A stretch of 64,000 nucleotides of DNA from Pleomorphomonas diazotrophica (lineage in GTDB: Bacteria; Pseudomonadota; Alphaproteobacteria; Rhizobiales; Pleomorphomonadaceae), in the NCBI RefSeq assembly GCF_002844595.1, contig NZ_PJNW01000002.1, forward strand, positions 310,001 to 374,000, read 5' to 3'. Below the pieces are notes generated by a model. It did not search any database and was not told the DNA's origin. It saw only the letters and a program-made list of their open reading frames with translations. This document shows positions 28,436 to 36,983 of this stretch, piece after piece. The position numbers and the translations under genes were made by a program. Position 1 is the stretch's first letter; each line of letters starts with the position of its first letter.

Positions 28436-29671
28436 ATGAAGATGTCCGTTCCGTCCTATGACGTCGAGACCGTGCGCGAGGATTTTCCGATCCTCGCCGA
28501 ACAGGTCTATGGCAAGCCGCTGGTCTATCTCGACAACGGCGCTTCGGCGCAGAAGCCGCTCGCCGTGCTCGACCGCATGCGCCACGCCTATACCCACGAG
28601 TATGCCAACGTTCACCGTGGCCTGCATTACCTGTCGAATGCCGCCACCGAGGCCTATGAGGACGCCCGCGAGGCGGTGCGCGCCTTTCTGAATGCCCCGT
28701 CGGTGGACCAGGTGATCTTCACCCGTTCATCGACCGAGGCGATAAACCTCGTGGCAGCGAGCTATGGCGGCATGGTGCTGGGCGAGGGTGATGAGGTCAT
28801 CCTCTCCATCCTGGAGCATCACTCCAACATCGTGCCGTGGAACTTCCACCGCGAGAAGAAGGGCGTCGTCATCAAGTGGGCGCCGGTTCGCGACGACGGC
28901 AGCTTCGACCTCGAGGCCTTCGAGGCGCTGTTCACGCCGCGCACAAAGATCGTCGCCATCACCCAGATGTCCAACGTCACCGGCACCATCGTGCCGATCA
29001 AGGACGTGACGCGCATCGCCCACGCCCATGGCGCAGTGGTGCTGGTCGATGGTAGCCAGGGCGCTGTGCATCTGCCTGTTGACGTGCAGGATCTCGACGC
29101 CGATTTCTATGTGCTGACCGGCCACAAGGTTTACGGCCCCACCGGCATCGGCGCTCTCTTTGGCAAGAAGCATCTCCTCGAAGCCATGCCGCCCTGGCAG
29201 GGTGGCGGCGAGATGATCGAGACGGTGACTACCGAGGGCGTGACCTACAATGCGCCGCCGCACCGCTTCGAGGCGGGTACGCCGCCCATCGTCCAGGCGA
29301 TCGGCCTCGGCGCAGCCCTGCGCTACATGGAGAGCCTCGGCCGGGATGCCATCCTCGCCCATGAGACCGATCTGCGCGACTATGCCATGCAGCGGCTCGG
29401 CGAGATGAACTCCGTCCGCATCTACGGCACCACCAAGGAGAAGGGCGCCATCGTCGCCTTTTCGATGAACGGCGCGCATGCCCATGACGTCGCCACGGTC
29501 ATCGACCGTTCCGGCGTCGCCGTCCGCGCCGGCACCCATTGCGCCATGCCGCTGCTCGCCCGTTTCGGCGTGACTTCGACCTGCCGCGCCTCCTTCGCCC
29601 TCTACAACACGCGCGCCGAAGTGGACGCGCTGGTCACGGCCCTCAGAAAGGCCGAGGCCCTGTTCGGATGA
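28436..29671 (+). CDS. sufS: Cysteine desulfurase SufS (group II)
   Basis: 411 aa. It mobilises cysteine sulfur as a persulfide for SufBCD. The PLP lysine lies in LTGHKVYGPTG; YLDNGASAQKP, ANVHRGLHYLS, EHHSNIVPW and RAGTHCAMPLL (catalytic Cys) are all family hallmarks. The stop overlaps the start of the sufT-like gene (ATGA). No SufE or SufU gene is seen in the window. Confidence 0.96.
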   Translation: MKMSVPSYDVETVREDFPILAEQVYGKPLVYLDNGASAQKPLAVLDRMRHAYTHEYANVHRGLHYLSNAATEAYEDAREAVRAFLNAPSVDQVIFTRSSTEAINLVAASYGGMVLGEGDEVILSILEHHSNIVPWNFHREKKGVVIKWAPVRDDGSFDLEAFEALFTPRTKIVAITQMSNVTGTIVPIKDVTRIAHAHGAVVLVDGSQGAVHLPVDVQDLDADFYVLTGHKVYGPTGIGALFGKKHLLEAMPPWQGGGEMIETVTTEGVTYNAPPHRFEAGTPPIVQAIGLGAALRYMESLGRDAILAHETDLRDYAMQRLGEMNSVRIYGTTKEKGAIVAFSMNGAHAHDVATVIDRSGVAVRAGTHCAMPLLARFGVTSTCRASFALYNTRAEVDALVTALRKAEALFG

Positions 29672-30054
29672 CCGTCATGACCGACCAAGCCGATCCGTCC
29701 CCCAACCAACCCCAGACCGTCGCCGGCTCGGCCATCCCCCCGGCCGAGCTCGATCGCATCACCGACGACATCATCGCGGCACTGAAGACCGTCTACGACC
29801 CGGAAATCCCGGCCGACATCTATGAGCTCGGCCTCGTCTATCGGATTGACATCGACGACGACCGGCTTGTCACCATCGACATGACGCTGACCGCGCCGGG
29901 CTGCCCGGTGGCCGGCGAAATGCCGGGCTGGGTGGAAAATGCCGTCGGCGTCGTGCCCGGCGTCTATGGCGTCAAGGTCAACATGGTGTTCGATCCGCCC
30001 TGGACGCCCGACCGCATGAGCGAGGAAGCCCAGGTCGCCACCGACTGGTACTGA
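29668..30054 (+). CDS. SUF-associated DUF59/MIP18 family protein (SufT-like)
   Basis: 128 aa. The DUF59 core VYDPEIPADIYELGLVY and TAPGCPVAGEMP is intact; this family matures Fe-S proteins and usually sits in suf operons. The start codon overlaps the sufS stop. A strong hairpin ends the transcript after it. The gene that normally follows in Rhizobiales, sufA, is displaced by an inserted module. Confidence 0.92.
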   Translation: MTVMTDQADPSPNQPQTVAGSAIPPAELDRITDDIIAALKTVYDPEIPADIYELGLVYRIDIDDDRLVTIDMTLTAPGCPVAGEMPGWVENAVGVVPGVYGVKVNMVFDPPWTPDRMSEEAQVATDWY

Positions 30055-30087
30055 CCTTCGGTTCTGTCTGCGTAGAAGGATGAACAT

Positions 30088-30122
30088 ACGGCCGCGGGAG
30101 CAATCCGGCGGCCGTTGTCGTT
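30088..30122 (+). terminator. Terminator of the main suf operon
   Basis: ACGGCCGC and GCGGCCGT pair around a 12-base loop that can add two more pairs, and a T-rich tail follows. It lies 34 bases past the sufT-like stop codon and before the arsR promoter. Confidence 0.65.
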
Positions 30123-30139
30123 TGGCTGGAAGCTCGGCC

Positions 30140-30183
30140 TTGACATTCTCCCACGTTCTTACGTACTTTACCTTATGGTTAAA
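30140..30183 (+). promoter_or_regulatory. arsR promoter and overlapping operator
   Basis: A perfect -35 hexamer TTGACA (30140-30145) is followed 18 bases later by a weak -10 TACTTT. A near-palindrome TTTACC-ttat-GGTTAAA (30167-30183) covers the -10 edge and the ATG at 30175. Transcription should begin close to the ATG, so the message may be leaderless. Confidence 0.55.
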
Positions 30184-30522
30184 TACGAGGTCGAACTCGA
30201 CGCGATCTTTCTGGCGCTCGCTCATCCCGCACGGCGCGCCATGCTGGCGCGGCTCGGCAGGGGGGAAGCGACGGTCGGCGAACTGGCCGCACCACTCGGC
30301 ATATCGCTGCCGGCCGTCACCAAGCATCTCAAGGTGATGGAGCGGGCCAAGCTGATCAGCCGCGGCCGCAATGCTCAGTGGCGGCCTTGCCGGTTGGAAG
30401 AAGCCCCGCTCGAGGCGGCGGCCGGCTGGATCGAGGAACAGCGCCAAGTGTGGGAAGGGCGGTTCGATCGCCTGGAGACCTATCTCGGAACGCTTGAAAA
30501 CGAAGAGGGGACGAAGCGATGA
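30175..30522 (+). CDS. ArsR-family transcriptional regulator
   Basis: 115 aa winged-helix repressor. The DNA-binding helices lie in LGISLPAVTKHLKVMERAKLISRGR. No metal-binding CxC motif is seen, which fits the subfamily paired with SRPBCC proteins, not metal sensors. It probably represses itself and the next gene through the site that overlaps its own start codon. The downstream gene overlaps by four bases. Confidence 0.92.
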   Translation: MVKYEVELDAIFLALAHPARRAMLARLGRGEATVGELAAPLGISLPAVTKHLKVMERAKLISRGRNAQWRPCRLEEAPLEAAAGWIEEQRQVWEGRFDRLETYLGTLENEEGTKR

Positions 30523-30977
30523 CCGACCTAGCAGGCCGCGAACTGGTGTTGGAGCGGCACATTCCGTTCCGGCGCGAATTGGTATGGAAGGCGTTGACCG
30601 ACCCCGTTCATGTCAACAACTGGTGGGGTCCGGACGGCTTCACCTCAGAACACGTGCGCATGGATTTCCGCGTCGGCGGCGCCTGGAGCTTCGACATGCT
30701 GGGGCCGGATGGCACCCGCTATCCCAACCATTCGGTATTCAAGGAAATCGTTCCGCCCTCGAAGCTGGTGTTCGATCATGGCGATGGTGAGAAAGTCTGG
30801 TTCGAGACCACCATCACCTTGGCCGAGGCGGCGGGCGGCACGCTGATCCGGCTGCGGCAGCTCTACGAGACGAAGGCTTTCCGGGACGAGGTGGTCAGCA
30901 AATATGGGGCTATCGAAGGCGGCAAGCAGCATCTTGCCAAGCTCGAAGCCTATGTGCGGCAGCATCTGGCTCGCTAG
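30519..30977 (+). CDS. SRPBCC/AHSA1-family protein
   Basis: 152 aa. The segment RHIPFRRELVWKALTDPVHVNNWWGPDGF and the later VFKEIVPPSKLVFDHGDG are typical of the AHSA1-like START fold, which binds hydrophobic ligands. Such proteins are very often encoded behind an ArsR regulator and are translated by overlap with it. The ligand is unknown. The pair separates sufA from the rest of the suf genes. Confidence 0.9.
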   Translation: MTDLAGRELVLERHIPFRRELVWKALTDPVHVNNWWGPDGFTSEHVRMDFRVGGAWSFDMLGPDGTRYPNHSVFKEIVPPSKLVFDHGDGEKVWFETTITLAEAAGGTLIRLRQLYETKAFRDEVVSKYGAIEGGKQHLAKLEAYVRQHLAR

Positions 30978-31018
30978 CGGGTTTCTGGTGAAAACCAGTT
31001 TCACTGGAAACTCTCTGG

Positions 31019-31080
31019 CTCTTTGTTCTCACGCAAATCCTGGCGCAAACTGCGATACACTTTTGCTGGATTTGCTCCAG
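31019..31080. repeat. Rhizobiales-type dispersed intergenic repeat (putative)
   Basis: This non-coding stretch (CTTTGTTCTCACGCAAATCC, then ACACTTTTGCTGGATTTGCT) resembles a short repeat found between genes in many Rhizobiales, in which a segment like TTTGTTTTGACGCAATTCC is followed by CACTTTTCCTGGAATTGCT. The two halves are partly self-complementary. I know the pattern from memory only, and only one copy is visible in the window. Confidence 0.45.
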
Positions 31081-31154
31081 TATCCGGCTTCGCATTGCCG
31101 CCATGCGGCAAGACGCTTGTCGAAGATGCGTTTGCTCCCTATTTTCAAACGGGT

Positions 31155-31182
31155 CGCTCCGGCCTTGAACCGGAGCGGTTTT
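31155..31182 (+). terminator. Terminator-like hairpin just before sufA
   Basis: CGCTCCGG-ccttgaa-CCGGAGCG is followed by GTTTT and then at once by the GGAG ribosome site of sufA. It may end the arsR module or act as an attenuator for sufA. Confidence 0.5.
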
Positions 31183-31195
31183 GGAGATTGATCGC

Positions 31196-31561
31196 ATGGC
31201 TCTCGCCAAGTTCGCCGTGATGACGCTGACCGAATCCGCCGCCGAGCGTGTGCGCGAAATCGTCGACAACGCCGACGATGCTGTGGGCATCCGCCTGGGC
31301 ATCAAGAACGGTGGCTGCGCCGGCATGTCCTATACGCTCGATCTGGCGCGCGAGGCGCAGCCGGGCGACGAGCGCGTCGAGGCCCATGGCGCCACCGTAT
31401 TCGTCGAGGCCAAGGCGGTGCTGTTCCTGCTGGGAACGGAAATGGACTTCGAGCAGACGCCGCTCCGCACCGGCTTCGTCTTCCGCAATCCCAACCAAGT
31501 TGGCTCTTGCGGTTGTGGCGAAAGTGTCAGCCTGAAGCCGGCGGAGCCGGCCGAGGCCTGA
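31196..31561 (+). CDS. sufA: A-type Fe-S carrier SufA/IscA
   Basis: 121 aa HesB/IscA-family carrier that takes clusters from SufBCD to target proteins. The three conserved cysteines are present: one in KNGGCAGMSYTL and two in GSCGCGES. GGAG lies about nine bases before the ATG. In most Rhizobiales it follows the sufT-like gene directly; here an arsR-SRPBCC pair and a repeat come between. It ends in a strong terminator shared with pfkB. Confidence 0.94.
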   Translation: MALAKFAVMTLTESAAERVREIVDNADDAVGIRLGIKNGGCAGMSYTLDLAREAQPGDERVEAHGATVFVEAKAVLFLLGTEMDFEQTPLRTGFVFRNPNQVGSCGCGESVSLKPAEPAEA

Positions 31562-31601
31562 GGTTCCGGCGACCGGTTCTTGTTCAGAACGTGAAATGCG
31601 A

Positions 31602-31639
31602 GAAGGGGAGCAGGACGATCATCCTGCTCCCCTTCGTTT
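31602..31639. terminator. Bidirectional terminator between sufA and pfkB
   Basis: A perfect 14-pair stem (GAAGGGGAGCAGGA and complement) with the loop CGATCA is followed by GTTT. It lies between two convergent genes. Confidence 0.85.
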
Positions 31640-31657
31640 GTAGCCCGTATCGTCAGG

Positions 31658-32599
31658 TCACCAATTGTGCTGGTGGGCGCCGATTTCCTCGAGGATGCGG
31701 TCGACGTCCGCCTTCTGGCAGAGCTGCGTGCCCGGCATCATCACCGACGCGGTGCCGGAGGCGACACCGAGACGGAAGGCGTCTTCCGGAATGAGACCGG
31801 AGGCGAGGCCATAGACCATGCCGCCCACGAAGCTGTCGCCGGCGCCCGAGGCACTCTTCACCTCGACATCGGGCGCCTTCAGGAACAGGTGATTGTCGGC
31901 GGTGACCAGCAACGCACCGTCGCCGCCCATGGTGATGGCGATCATCTTCACCCTGCCGCTGCCGATAAGCTCCTTGGCGGCGGGGACCATGTCATCGACG
32001 GTGGGCAGCGGCCGACCGACCAGCTTGGCGAACTCGCCTTCCGACGGCTTGAACAGCGTGATGCCGCCGCGCTCGAGCGCCAGATCGAGTGGCTTGCCCG
32101 ACGTGTCGAGCACCAGATTGCCGCCGCGCTCCAGCACCAGGTCGGCGAGCTGCACATAGAAGTTCTCGGGCATGCCACGCGGCAGCGAGCCAGAGCCGAC
32201 GCACCAGTCCCATTCGAGATCCTTGAGCGCATAAAGGCAGCGCTTCCACTCGATCTCGCTGACCTCGGGACCTTCCGGAATGAAGCGATACTCCAGCCCG
32301 GTCGATCGCTCATAGACGAGATGGGCGACACGGGTGCTCTGGGCGATCGGAATACGCCGGCGCGGGATGTTGCGCGCCGCCAGGAGCTCGTCGAACATCT
32401 GGCCGGTGGTCCCGCCCGACATGTACAGGGCGATGGAGCTGCCGCCGAGTTCCTGGATCACGCGCGTGACGTTGATGCCGCCGCCGCCCGGATCATGCTG
32501 CTCGTTGGTGATCCGAATCTTGTGGGTGTGCTTGACGACCTCGGCTTCGGCCGTGTCGTCGATGGATGGATTGAGTGTGAGCGTGACGATCGGTTTCAT
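31658..32599 (-). CDS. pfkB: PfkB-family phosphofructokinase
   Basis: 313 aa ribokinase-fold sugar kinase. The N-terminal LTLNPSIDDTAE, the glycine-rich GGGGINVTRVIQELGG, and the C-terminal signature KSASGAGDSFVGGMVYG with the catalytic Asp place it with PfkB/FruK/LacC kinases. It would phosphorylate fructose-6-phosphate, fructose-1-phosphate or tagatose-6-phosphate. Without a fru operon nearby, 6-phosphofructokinase (Pfk-2 type) is the best guess. Monocistronic and convergent with sufA. Confidence 0.88.
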   Translation of the reverse strand: MKPIVTLTLNPSIDDTAEAEVVKHTHKIRITNEQHDPGGGGINVTRVIQELGGSSIALYMSGGTTGQMFDELLAARNIPRRRIPIAQSTRVAHLVYERSTGLEYRFIPEGPEVSEIEWKRCLYALKDLEWDWCVGSGSLPRGMPENFYVQLADLVLERGGNLVLDTSGKPLDLALERGGITLFKPSEGEFAKLVGRPLPTVDDMVPAAKELIGSGRVKMIAITMGGDGALLVTADNHLFLKAPDVEVKSASGAGDSFVGGMVYGLASGLIPEDAFRLGVASGTASVMMPGTQLCQKADVDRILEEIGAHQHNW

Positions 32600-33471
32600 T
32601 GGTCGCTATTTCATCGCCCGTCGTTGTTTCGTAACGGCCCAGTTCCAGACGCTTCCTGCTTTCCACCGGTCTATGCGCCGTGATCGGCGTCTTTTGCCGG
32701 TCCCGTTCGGCACAGCGGGCTTGCCCACTACGCCTTTTGGACTGGTTGTCGGTTTAGCGCGGTCTCGCTACAAAAGCCATGTCGTAGATCAACTACACTG
32801 CCGCGGAATGTATCTATTTCCGTGGCGTTTGTGTTTGCGCAAATTCACGCACAATCAGAGGTTGTCTGACTGTCAACCGCATTCCGTCTGAATTGAATCT
32901 CCCACCCGTTTGTCCTGGTTCTGCTCTCGGTAAGCCTCTCTGAGACGCAGCCAGTCCAGCCTTGAACTCCCCATTTCGCAATACCGGGCCGCGCAGTCTC
33001 CCCCCGCGTGGCCACGGCCGCCCTGACAAGGAGCTGCCGAAATCGTTCTGTTTCAAGCAAGTCCATTCAGCATAGGTCTTGGCACAGCTAAGCCTTTTGT
33101 GCAAGCACCGAGGTACTACGAAAGGTCAATCGAACCTTAGCGCCAATGTTGTTCAACCGTTGGAACAGGCGGCCAAAGCAGCAACTCCAAGATCGATTCC
33201 AATCGAAAACGCCGAGAATTTCGACCTTTCTCCTGAGAGGGCGTTTTCAGGATGTCTTGGTCGCCTCGTTGGGGCCGCCTCGTTGGACCCTGGCGCGCTT
33301 TTCGGCATTGATGGCTCAACAAAAAGCAGGCGTCCTTTGGAGGGCCGCTTGCCCGGGCTGTCGTGGCCCTGATATTTCATCTTGGCCTGTAGAGTCAGAC
33401 GGAATCGGTCGTCGCCCGGCGACAGCAAATTCCGCCGACCGATTTCGGATAGCATGAGCCGGCGGGGCGCC
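32600..33471. other. 872-base gap without a convincing gene
   Basis: It must hold the pfkB promoter (left) and the ThrE-type promoter (right). Open frames of about 100 codons at 33079-33457 lack ribosome sites and recognisable motifs. The 32780-32930 stretch is richer in A+T than the surroundings. I see no tRNA, repeat family or terminator of note. Confidence 0.4.
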
Positions 33472-34269
33472 ATGGAACAGCAGAACGACCCGGTCATCAC
33501 ACGGCATCGCGAGCTTGAGCGGATCGCCAACATGGCGCTTCGGGCCGGCCGGATCATGATGGAGAGCGGCGCTTCGGTGTCCGTCGTCCACGCCGGCGTC
33601 GGCATGATCGCCCGTGGCTTTGGCGTGGAAGATGTCGGCATGCGCTCGGGCTATGCCTCGTTGGAGGTCACCGTGCACGCCGGCGGCAACACCATCACCC
33701 GCATGATGCAGGTCGGCCGGCTCGGCGTGAACCACCGCCTCGATCAGGCGATCCGGCGTCTCGCGGTGAGGGTCTCGCAAGGCGGCATGAGCGTCGACGA
33801 GGTGGAGGCGGAAATCGGGCGATTGGTTCGGGAAACGCCGCGCCATCCGGCCTGGGTGGTGGCGCTCGCCGTCGGCATCGCCTGCGCGTCCTTCGGGCGT
33901 TTGCTCGGCGTCGACTGGCCGGCTTTCGGGGCCGTGCTGGTCGCCGGCACGGTAGGGCAGTATATGCGCCACCAGTTGCTGCACCACGGCGTCAACGTGT
34001 TCATTGTCGCAGGCCTTATCGCCTTTCTCGCGGCGACGCTCGGCGGCATCGGCTCGACACTTCTGAACAGCGGCACGGTCAGTCTCGCCATGATGGCGTC
34101 GATCCTGCTGCTGGTGCCGGGCGTTCCCTCCACCAACGCCCAGACCGACATCATGGACGGCTACCCCACCATGGGAAGCGCCCGCGCCGTCTGGGTGCTG
34201 ATGATCATGGTGTTTGCTTCCGTCGGCGTCTGGTTCGCCGAAGCGCTGCTCGGATTGAGGTCGCTCTGA
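33472..34269 (+). CDS. Threonine/serine exporter subunit, ThrE N-terminal type (DUF1212)
   Basis: 265 aa. The first 120 residues are a soluble domain (ALRAGRIMMESGASVSVVHAGV, then TITRMMQVGRLGVNHRLDQ) typical of DUF1212. About five membrane helices follow. The sequence LLLVPGVPSTNAQTDIMDGY is the ThrE signature. With the next gene it forms a split ThrE-type exporter. GGCGGGGCG lies just before the ATG at 33472; an ATG at 33454 is an alternative. Confidence 0.88.
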   Translation: MEQQNDPVITRHRELERIANMALRAGRIMMESGASVSVVHAGVGMIARGFGVEDVGMRSGYASLEVTVHAGGNTITRMMQVGRLGVNHRLDQAIRRLAVRVSQGGMSVDEVEAEIGRLVRETPRHPAWVVALAVGIACASFGRLLGVDWPAFGAVLVAGTVGQYMRHQLLHHGVNVFIVAGLIAFLAATLGGIGSTLLNSGTVSLAMMASILLLVPGVPSTNAQTDIMDGYPTMGSARAVWVLMIMVFASVGVWFAEALLGLRSL

Positions 34270-34736
34270 TGCTCGAACTCCTGCCGCACCTCCTGCATCA
34301 GGCTTTGTTCGGCGCGCTCGCCGCCGCCGGCTTCGGCGTGCTGTTCAACTTCGGCTTCAAGGCGTTGCCCTGGTGCGCAGCCGCCGGCGCTTTGGCGCTT
34401 GCGGTGCGCACGGTGGGGCAGGATCTCGCCTGGAGCCTCGAAGGCGCCTCGTTTGCGGCGGCCATCGTCACCAGCTGTTCGGTGTCGGCATTGAGGCGGC
34501 ATCTCGGTCCGGCCTGCAATGCGGTGGCGTTGGCCGGCTGTATTCCCATGGTGCCGGGTGCCTTCTTCGGGCAGGCTCTCCTGGGCTTCCTGTCTGTCAC
34601 CGCGCCCAACCTTGTCGACGCCGAAGCGACGCTGATCGTCGCCGTGCAGTCGCTGCTCAGGGTGATCTTCACGCTGGGGGCGATCGGTGCCGGTCTGCTC
34701 ATCCCGGCGCAGCTCCTCCGGAATCAGGATTTCTGA
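34269..34736 (+). CDS. Threonine/serine exporter subunit, ThrE C-terminal type (DUF3815)
   Basis: 155 aa with four to five membrane helices. FGVLFNFGFKALPWCAAAGA and LAGCIPMVPGAFFGQALLG are typical of DUF3815, the second half of ThrE-like exporters. It shares one base with the upstream stop (TGATG), so the two are translationally coupled. A 180-base gap separates it from thrS; the threonine link of the two loci may be chance. Confidence 0.88.
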   Translation: MLELLPHLLHQALFGALAAAGFGVLFNFGFKALPWCAAAGALALAVRTVGQDLAWSLEGASFAAAIVTSCSVSALRRHLGPACNAVALAGCIPMVPGAFFGQALLGFLSVTAPNLVDAEATLIVAVQSLLRVIFTLGAIGAGLLIPAQLLRNQDF

Positions 34737-34916
34737 GGTCCACTCCGGCCGCCAGTTGGTAAAGGCCGCTCGAAGCGAGCCATGAAACAGCTTCCGCCAC
34801 TAGAATCGGCTTAGGCGCGCTCTGGACAAACCGGCGTTCGAGCCGCTAAAGCCTTTGCCATTCAAGCAAGCCGCTTACCCGCTTCGTCTGCGGGAGTGAG
34901 CGAGAGAGGACCGACC

Positions 34917-36887
34917 ATGATCCACGTGACTTTCCCCGATGGTTCGCAGCGCGAATATGCTCCGGGGACCACTGGCGCCGAGATCGCCGCCCAGATTTCC
35001 AAATCGCTGTCGAAGAAGGCCGTCGCCATGGCGCTCGATGGCGTGCTCTCCGACCTCAACGATCCCATCGTCACCGACGCCCGGCTCGAGATCGTGACGC
35101 GCGACGACCCGCGCGCCCTCGAACTGATCCGTCACGACGCGGCGCATGTGATGGCTGAAGCGGTGCAGGAGCTGTTTCCCGGCACGCAGGTGACCATCGG
35201 CCCGGTGATCGACAACGGCTTCTACTACGACTTCTACCGTCCGGAAGGGCCGTTCACCACCGAGGATCTGCCGAAGATCGAGGCCAAGATGCGGGAGATC
35301 GTCGCCCGCGACAAGCCGTTCACCAAACAGGTCTGGAGCCGCGACGAGGCCAAGGACTGGTTCGAGAAGAAGGGCGAGGCCTTCAAGGTCGAGCTGGTTG
35401 ATGCCATCCCGGCCGATCAGAAGATCAAGATGTACGCGCAGGGCGACTGGATGGACCTCTGCCGCGGTCCGCACATGACCTCGACCGGCAAGATCGGCAA
35501 CGCCTTCAAGCTGATGAAGGTGGCTGGCGCCTATTGGCGCGGCGATTCCGACCGCGAGATGCTGACCCGCATCTACGCCACCGCCTGGCATACCGAGGAG
35601 GACCTCAAAGCCTACCTCACCATGCTGGAAGAGGCCGAGAAGCGCGATCATCGCCGCCTCGGCCGCGAGATGGATCTCTTCCACTTCCAGGAAGAAGGTC
35701 CGGGCGTCGTCTTCTGGCACCAGAAGGGCTGGGCGTTGTTCCAGGAGCTGACCGCCTATATGCGGCGGCGGCTCAAGGGCGACTACCAGGAAGTCAATGC
35801 GCCCCAGGTGCTCGACAAGGTGCTGTGGGAGACCTCCGGCCACTGGGGCTGGTACAAGGAGAACATGTTCGCCGTGCAGTCGGCCGGAGACGAGGCCGAG
35901 GACAAGCGCATCTTCGCGCTGAAGCCGATGAACTGCCCCGGTCATATCCAGATCTTCAAGCACGGCCTCAAGAGCTACCGCGACCTGCCGATGCGTCTCG
36001 CCGAGTTTGGCGCGGTGCATCGCTACGAGCCGTCGGGCGCCATGCACGGGCTGATGCGCGTGCGCGGCTTTACGCAGGACGACGCGCATATCTTCTGCAC
36101 CGAGGCCGACATGGCGGCCGAGTGCCTGAAAATCAACGAACTGATCCTCTCGGTCTACGAGGACTTCGGCTTCGACGAGATCACGGTGAAGCTGTCGACC
36201 CGGCCGGAGAAGCGCGTCGGCTCGGACGACCTCTGGGATCACGCCGAGGAGGTGATGACCCGCGTGCTCGGCGAGATCGCCGAGCGGTCGAATGGTCGCA
36301 TCAAGACCGGCATCAACCCGGGCGAGGGCGCCTTCTACGGCCCGAAGTTCGAGTACACGCTACGTGACGCCATCGGCCGCGAGTGGCAGTGCGGCACCAC
36401 CCAGGTGGACTTCAACCTGCCGGACCGCTTCGGCGCCTTCTACGTCGATGCCGACGGCGGCAAGAAGACGCCGGTGATGATCCACCGCGCCATCTGCGGC
36501 TCGATGGAGCGCTTCCTCGGCATTCTGATCGAGAACTTCGCCGGTCACTTCCCGCTGTGGTTCGCGCCGGCCCAGGTAATGGTCACCACCATCACCTCGG
36601 AGGCCGACGGCTACGCGCAGGAAGTCTACCAGAAGCTCCTGAAGGCAGGCGTGCGAGTCGACATCGACCTCAGGAACGAGAAGATCAACTACAAGGTCCG
36701 TGAGCACTCGCTGGCCAAGATCCCGCTGATCTTCGTCTGCGGCCGCAAGGAGGCCGAGGAGCAGTCGGTGAACGTCCGCACCCTCGGCTCGCAGCATCCG
36801 AAGTCGATGTCGCTCGAGGAGGCGCTTGCCATGGTGAAGGCGGAAATCGTGCCGCCCGACATCAAGCGCGCGCTCGCCGAAGCGTAA
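34917..36887 (+). CDS. thrS: Threonyl-tRNA synthetase
   Basis: 656 aa class II aminoacyl-tRNA synthetase. The TGS domain ([16 protein letters not shown]) is first, the editing domain with [10 protein letters not shown] and the C-x-G-P-H motif (LCRGPHM) next, then the core with [31 protein letters not shown] and [21 protein letters not shown], and finally the anticodon-binding domain. The ATG at 34917 has GAGAGAGGA upstream; the GTG at 34896 lies before this site. Length is typical. Confidence 0.97.
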   Translation: MIHVTFPDGSQREYAPGTTGAEIAAQISKSLSKKAVAMALDGVLSDLNDPIVTDARLEIVTRDDPRALELIRHDAAHVMAEAVQELFPGTQVTIGPVIDNGFYYDFYRPEGPFTTEDLPKIEAKMREIVARDKPFTKQVWSRDEAKDWFEKKGEAFKVELVDAIPADQKIKMYAQGDWMDLCRGPHMTSTGKIGNAFKLMKVAGAYWRGDSDREMLTRIYATAWHTEEDLKAYLTMLEEAEKRDHRRLGREMDLFHFQEEGPGVVFWHQKGWALFQELTAYMRRRLKGDYQEVNAPQVLDKVLWETSGHWGWYKENMFAVQSAGDEAEDKRIFALKPMNCPGHIQIFKHGLKSYRDLPMRLAEFGAVHRYEPSGAMHGLMRVRGFTQDDAHIFCTEADMAAECLKINELILSVYEDFGFDEITVKLSTRPEKRVGSDDLWDHAEEVMTRVLGEIAERSNGRIKTGINPGEGAFYGPKFEYTLRDAIGREWQCGTTQVDFNLPDRFGAFYVDADGGKKTPVMIHRAICGSMERFLGILIENFAGHFPLWFAPAQVMVTTITSEADGYAQEVYQKLLKAGVRVDIDLRNEKINYKVREHSLAKIPLIFVCGRKEAEEQSVNVRTLGSQHPKSMSLEEALAMVKAEIVPPDIKRALAEA

Positions 36888-36913
36888 GCGGCTTCCTACC
36901 AGTCTTGAATGCC

Positions 36914-36947
36914 AAAGGCCCGGAGCGATCCGGGCCTTTGTCTCTTC
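36914..36947 (+). terminator. thrS terminator
   Basis: AAAGGCCCGGA-gcga-TCCGGGCCTTT is an 11-pair stem followed by GTCTCTT. It lies 27 bases past the thrS stop and also faces the convergent chemotaxis receptor gene. Confidence 0.82.
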
Positions 36948-36983
36948 GGAAGCCAAGCTTCGCGCTAGTTCCAACGGCTAGAT

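Noticed and set aside
33262-33286. Direct repeat CGCCTCGTTGG, two copies 14 bases apart
   Set aside because: It is too short and occurs only twice; chance in GC-rich DNA is enough.
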